From Paludibacteraceae bacterium (GTDB lineage: Bacteria; Bacteroidota; Bacteroidia; Bacteroidales; Paludibacteraceae), in NCBI GenBank assembly GCA_905234835.1, contig CAJOIZ010000002.1:40351-104350 (forward strand): DNA of 64,000 nucleotides. The letters run 5' to 3'. Below the pieces are notes generated by a model. It was not told the origin of the DNA and did no database searches. It saw only the letters and a program-made list of their open reading frames with translations. The stretch's first letter is position 1. Each line of letters begins with the position of its first letter. The position numbers and the translations under genes were made by a program. Shown in pieces: positions 62,755 through 64,000 of the stretch.

Positions 62755-63702
62755 TTATTTCACTTCCACACCTTGTGCATTATAGCGTTTGCCATCGTGG
62801 AGGATGTAGAGAACGCCGTTTACGATAACCTTGCTACCTTCGGCATTGATCTGCATCTCATCAAGTGCAGTAGCACCTGCCTCAAAGGCAACATACATAT
62901 TGTCTCTGCCTTCACCAATAATCTTGATGTAGAGAGTGTACTTACCTGTTTCGGTAACTACATAGTAACCATCGGTAGCAGTGAACTGATAACCTGCTTC
63001 GTCAAGAGCTACCAACCATTCCGCTTTGGCTACATTATCGTAGTTCTTGAATCTGTCGCCTACTGTCAAGGTGGCGGTAACAACGTATTCGGTGCCTTCG
63101 CCCTTATATTCTTCGTTCTTCACACCTGCATAGTAGTCATTATCGTTCACCATAATACCGAAGTCGGGAGTATCATCGCCGGTCGGAATATCTGAAAGCT
63201 GAGCATACCATTTGCCCTCGTAGAAATAAGGAGCAGTGGCGTTCCAAGTCAAGTCGGCAGTCTTTTGCTCACCTTCTCCTACTACTCCGTTGTTGAAGAT
63301 TATATTCACATATTCAACAGCAAACGTATAACTATATACATCAAAACCGTTTACTTGGTCTCCGGTCTTCGTCATTGCTTCACCGGGCCAGTCATTCAGC
63401 ACGTTGTCCGTCTCACCCTCTTTGTACCATACGTAAGCCTTCACAGTCTCCCACTTGTTCGTGTTCACATAGTAAAGAGTAACAGTAGTGGCAGGGGCAG
63501 GGATGTCTTTTGTCTCTGCATACCATTTACCATCGTAGTAGTAAGGAGTAGCGGCATCCCATACGAGGTCAGAAGTCTGAGCCTTGTCGCCGTTGTTGAA
63601 GATGACGTTCACATACTCAGTAGCAAACGTGTAGCTGTAGATGTCATAACCGTTCACTTGGTCGCCCGTCTTAGTCATTGCTTCACCTGACCATTCGTTC
63701 AA
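62755..63702 (-). CDS. CBM26 starch-binding repeat protein, C-terminal portion
   Basis: 315 residues in the ORF track, starting at an internal Met because a 25-bp deletion upstream shifts the frame. Two starch-binding CBM26-type units are visible, with L-Y-Y-V-N-T-N-K-W, A-Y-V-W-Y-K-E-G, G-E-A-M-T-K-T-G-D and Y-V-N-V-I-F-N-N-G. A C-terminal module (about 190-280) and the tag G-V-L-Y-I-L-H-D-G-K-R-Y-N-A-Q-G follow. It lacks its signal peptide, which must lie beyond the window if the gene is whole. Probably the tail of a secreted starch-binding or amylolytic protein acting with the neighbouring amylase. Confidence 0.75.
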   Translation of the reverse strand: MNEWSGEAMTKTGDQVNGYDIYSYTFATEYVNVIFNNGDKAQTSDLVWDAATPYYYDGKWYAETKDIPAPATTVTLYYVNTNKWETVKAYVWYKEGETDNVLNDWPGEAMTKTGDQVNGFDVYSYTFAVEYVNIIFNNGVVGEGEQKTADLTWNATAPYFYEGKWYAQLSDIPTGDDTPDFGIMVNDNDYYAGVKNEEYKGEGTEYVVTATLTVGDRFKNYDNVAKAEWLVALDEAGYQFTATDGYYVVTETGKYTLYIKIIGEGRDNMYVAFEAGATALDEMQINAEGSKVIVNGVLYILHDGKRYNAQGVEVK

Positions 63703-64000
63703 CGGATGATCCGTCTCACCCTAGTCTCCCACTTGGTCGTGTTCACATAGTAAAGAGTTACAGTAGTGGCAGGGGCAGGAATGTCTTTTGTCTCTGCATA
63801 CCATTTGCCGTCGTAGTAGTATGGAGTAGCAGCATCCCATACGAGGTCAGCGGTCTGATCCTTGTCGCCGTTGTTGAAGATGACCTTCACATACTTCGTA
63901 TCAAACGTGTAGCTGTAGATGTCATAACCGTTCACTTGGTCGCCCGTCTTAGTCATTGCTTCACCTGACCATTCGTTCAACGGATGATCCGTCTCACCCT
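63420..64000. repeat. 303-bp tandem repeat unit encoding CBM26
   Basis: Copy at 63420-63722 is 303 bp (101 codons). The next copy, 63723-64000, is 278 bp, lacking the 25 bases that start CTTTGTACCATACG in the intact copy. The two copies are nearly identical over their last 100 bases. A more diverged copy lies at about 63170-63419. The window ends at the same CACCCT sequence where the deletion junction lies. Confidence 0.85.
63699..64000 (-). pseudogene. Upstream CBM26 unit, out of frame with downstream gene (partial)
   Basis: The frame encodes G-E-A-M-T-K-T-G-D, Y-V-K-V-I-F-N-N-G and L-Y-Y-V-N-T-T-K-W-E-T as in the intact unit. It then switches to R-V-R-R-I-I-R and a stop because of the 25-bp loss at 63722/63723. 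It continues past the right edge. Either a true disruption or a repeat-assembly artefact. Confidence 0.65.

Overview
The window looks like Bacteroidota, most likely an uncultured gut or rumen Bacteroidales. Supporting points are promoters of the TTG-N19/20-TAnnTTTG type in front of many genes, T9SS-type C-terminal sorting signals on secreted proteins, many small outer-membrane beta-barrels, and a typical Bacteroidales gene set (single-domain mannose-1-phosphate guanylyltransferase, GH133 plus GT4 glycogen genes, CBM20-GH77 amylomaltase, C10 peptidase with BIG2). I cannot name a species.

Layout. (1) 1-8.07 kb, + strand, clearly AT-rich: an accessory locus with a YD-repeat protein open at the left edge, a decayed TIR/YD remnant, a TIR-TIR-Sel1 protein, a membrane TIR-coiled-coil protein, a membrane TIR-WD40 protein, a small RyR-domain gene with a one-base frameshift, and a coupled 151-residue protein of unknown function. 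All four intact TIR domains keep the glutamate expected of NAD-cleaving TIRs. This is the best candidate for an undescribed conflict or signalling system. (2) 8.2-9.2 kb: a beta-barrel gene and a structured small RNA with its own promoter and terminator. (3) 9.3-19.1 kb, - strand: housekeeping run M16 protease, hpt, trxA, an NtrC-type regulator, recF, a GH2-galactose mutarotase fusion lipoprotein, and trmD. (4) 19.3-20.7 kb: an NfeD plus SPFH pair. (5) 20.9-24.3 kb, - strand: obgE, a secreted protein and adk. (6) 24.4-30.8 kb, + strand: a lipid-anchored Cys-rich nitroreductase, a second nitroreductase, pdxA, alaS, a GtrA protein and a lipoate-ligase-like protein.

(7) 30.8-51.3 kb, - strand: almost entirely cell-surface and secreted proteins (T9SS cargo, beta-barrels, a 1677-residue repeat protein), with malQ at the end of one run. 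(8) 51.8-56.9 kb, + strand: mannose-1-P guanylyltransferase, glycogen debranching enzyme, GT4 glycosyltransferase and ispE. (9) 56.8-57.9 kb: a histidine kinase overlapping ispE tail to tail. (10) tRNA-Glu at 58.0 kb. (11) 58.1-64 kb, - strand: secreted alpha-amylase, C10 protease and CBM26 repeat protein. The last is damaged by a 25-bp deletion in a 303-bp repeat unit.

Cross-cutting signals. Six unrelated secreted proteins end in the same short C-terminal tag (G-x-L/I-x-I-I/L-x-D-G-x-x-Y-N-x-x-G). Four intergenic sites carry tandem repeats of exactly 11 bp but of different sequence, and a purine-rich tract next to one of them shows the same 11-bp period. Most of the minus-strand interior is surface proteins, and starch and glycogen use recurs (CBM20-GH77, GH133/GT4, GH13, CBM26).
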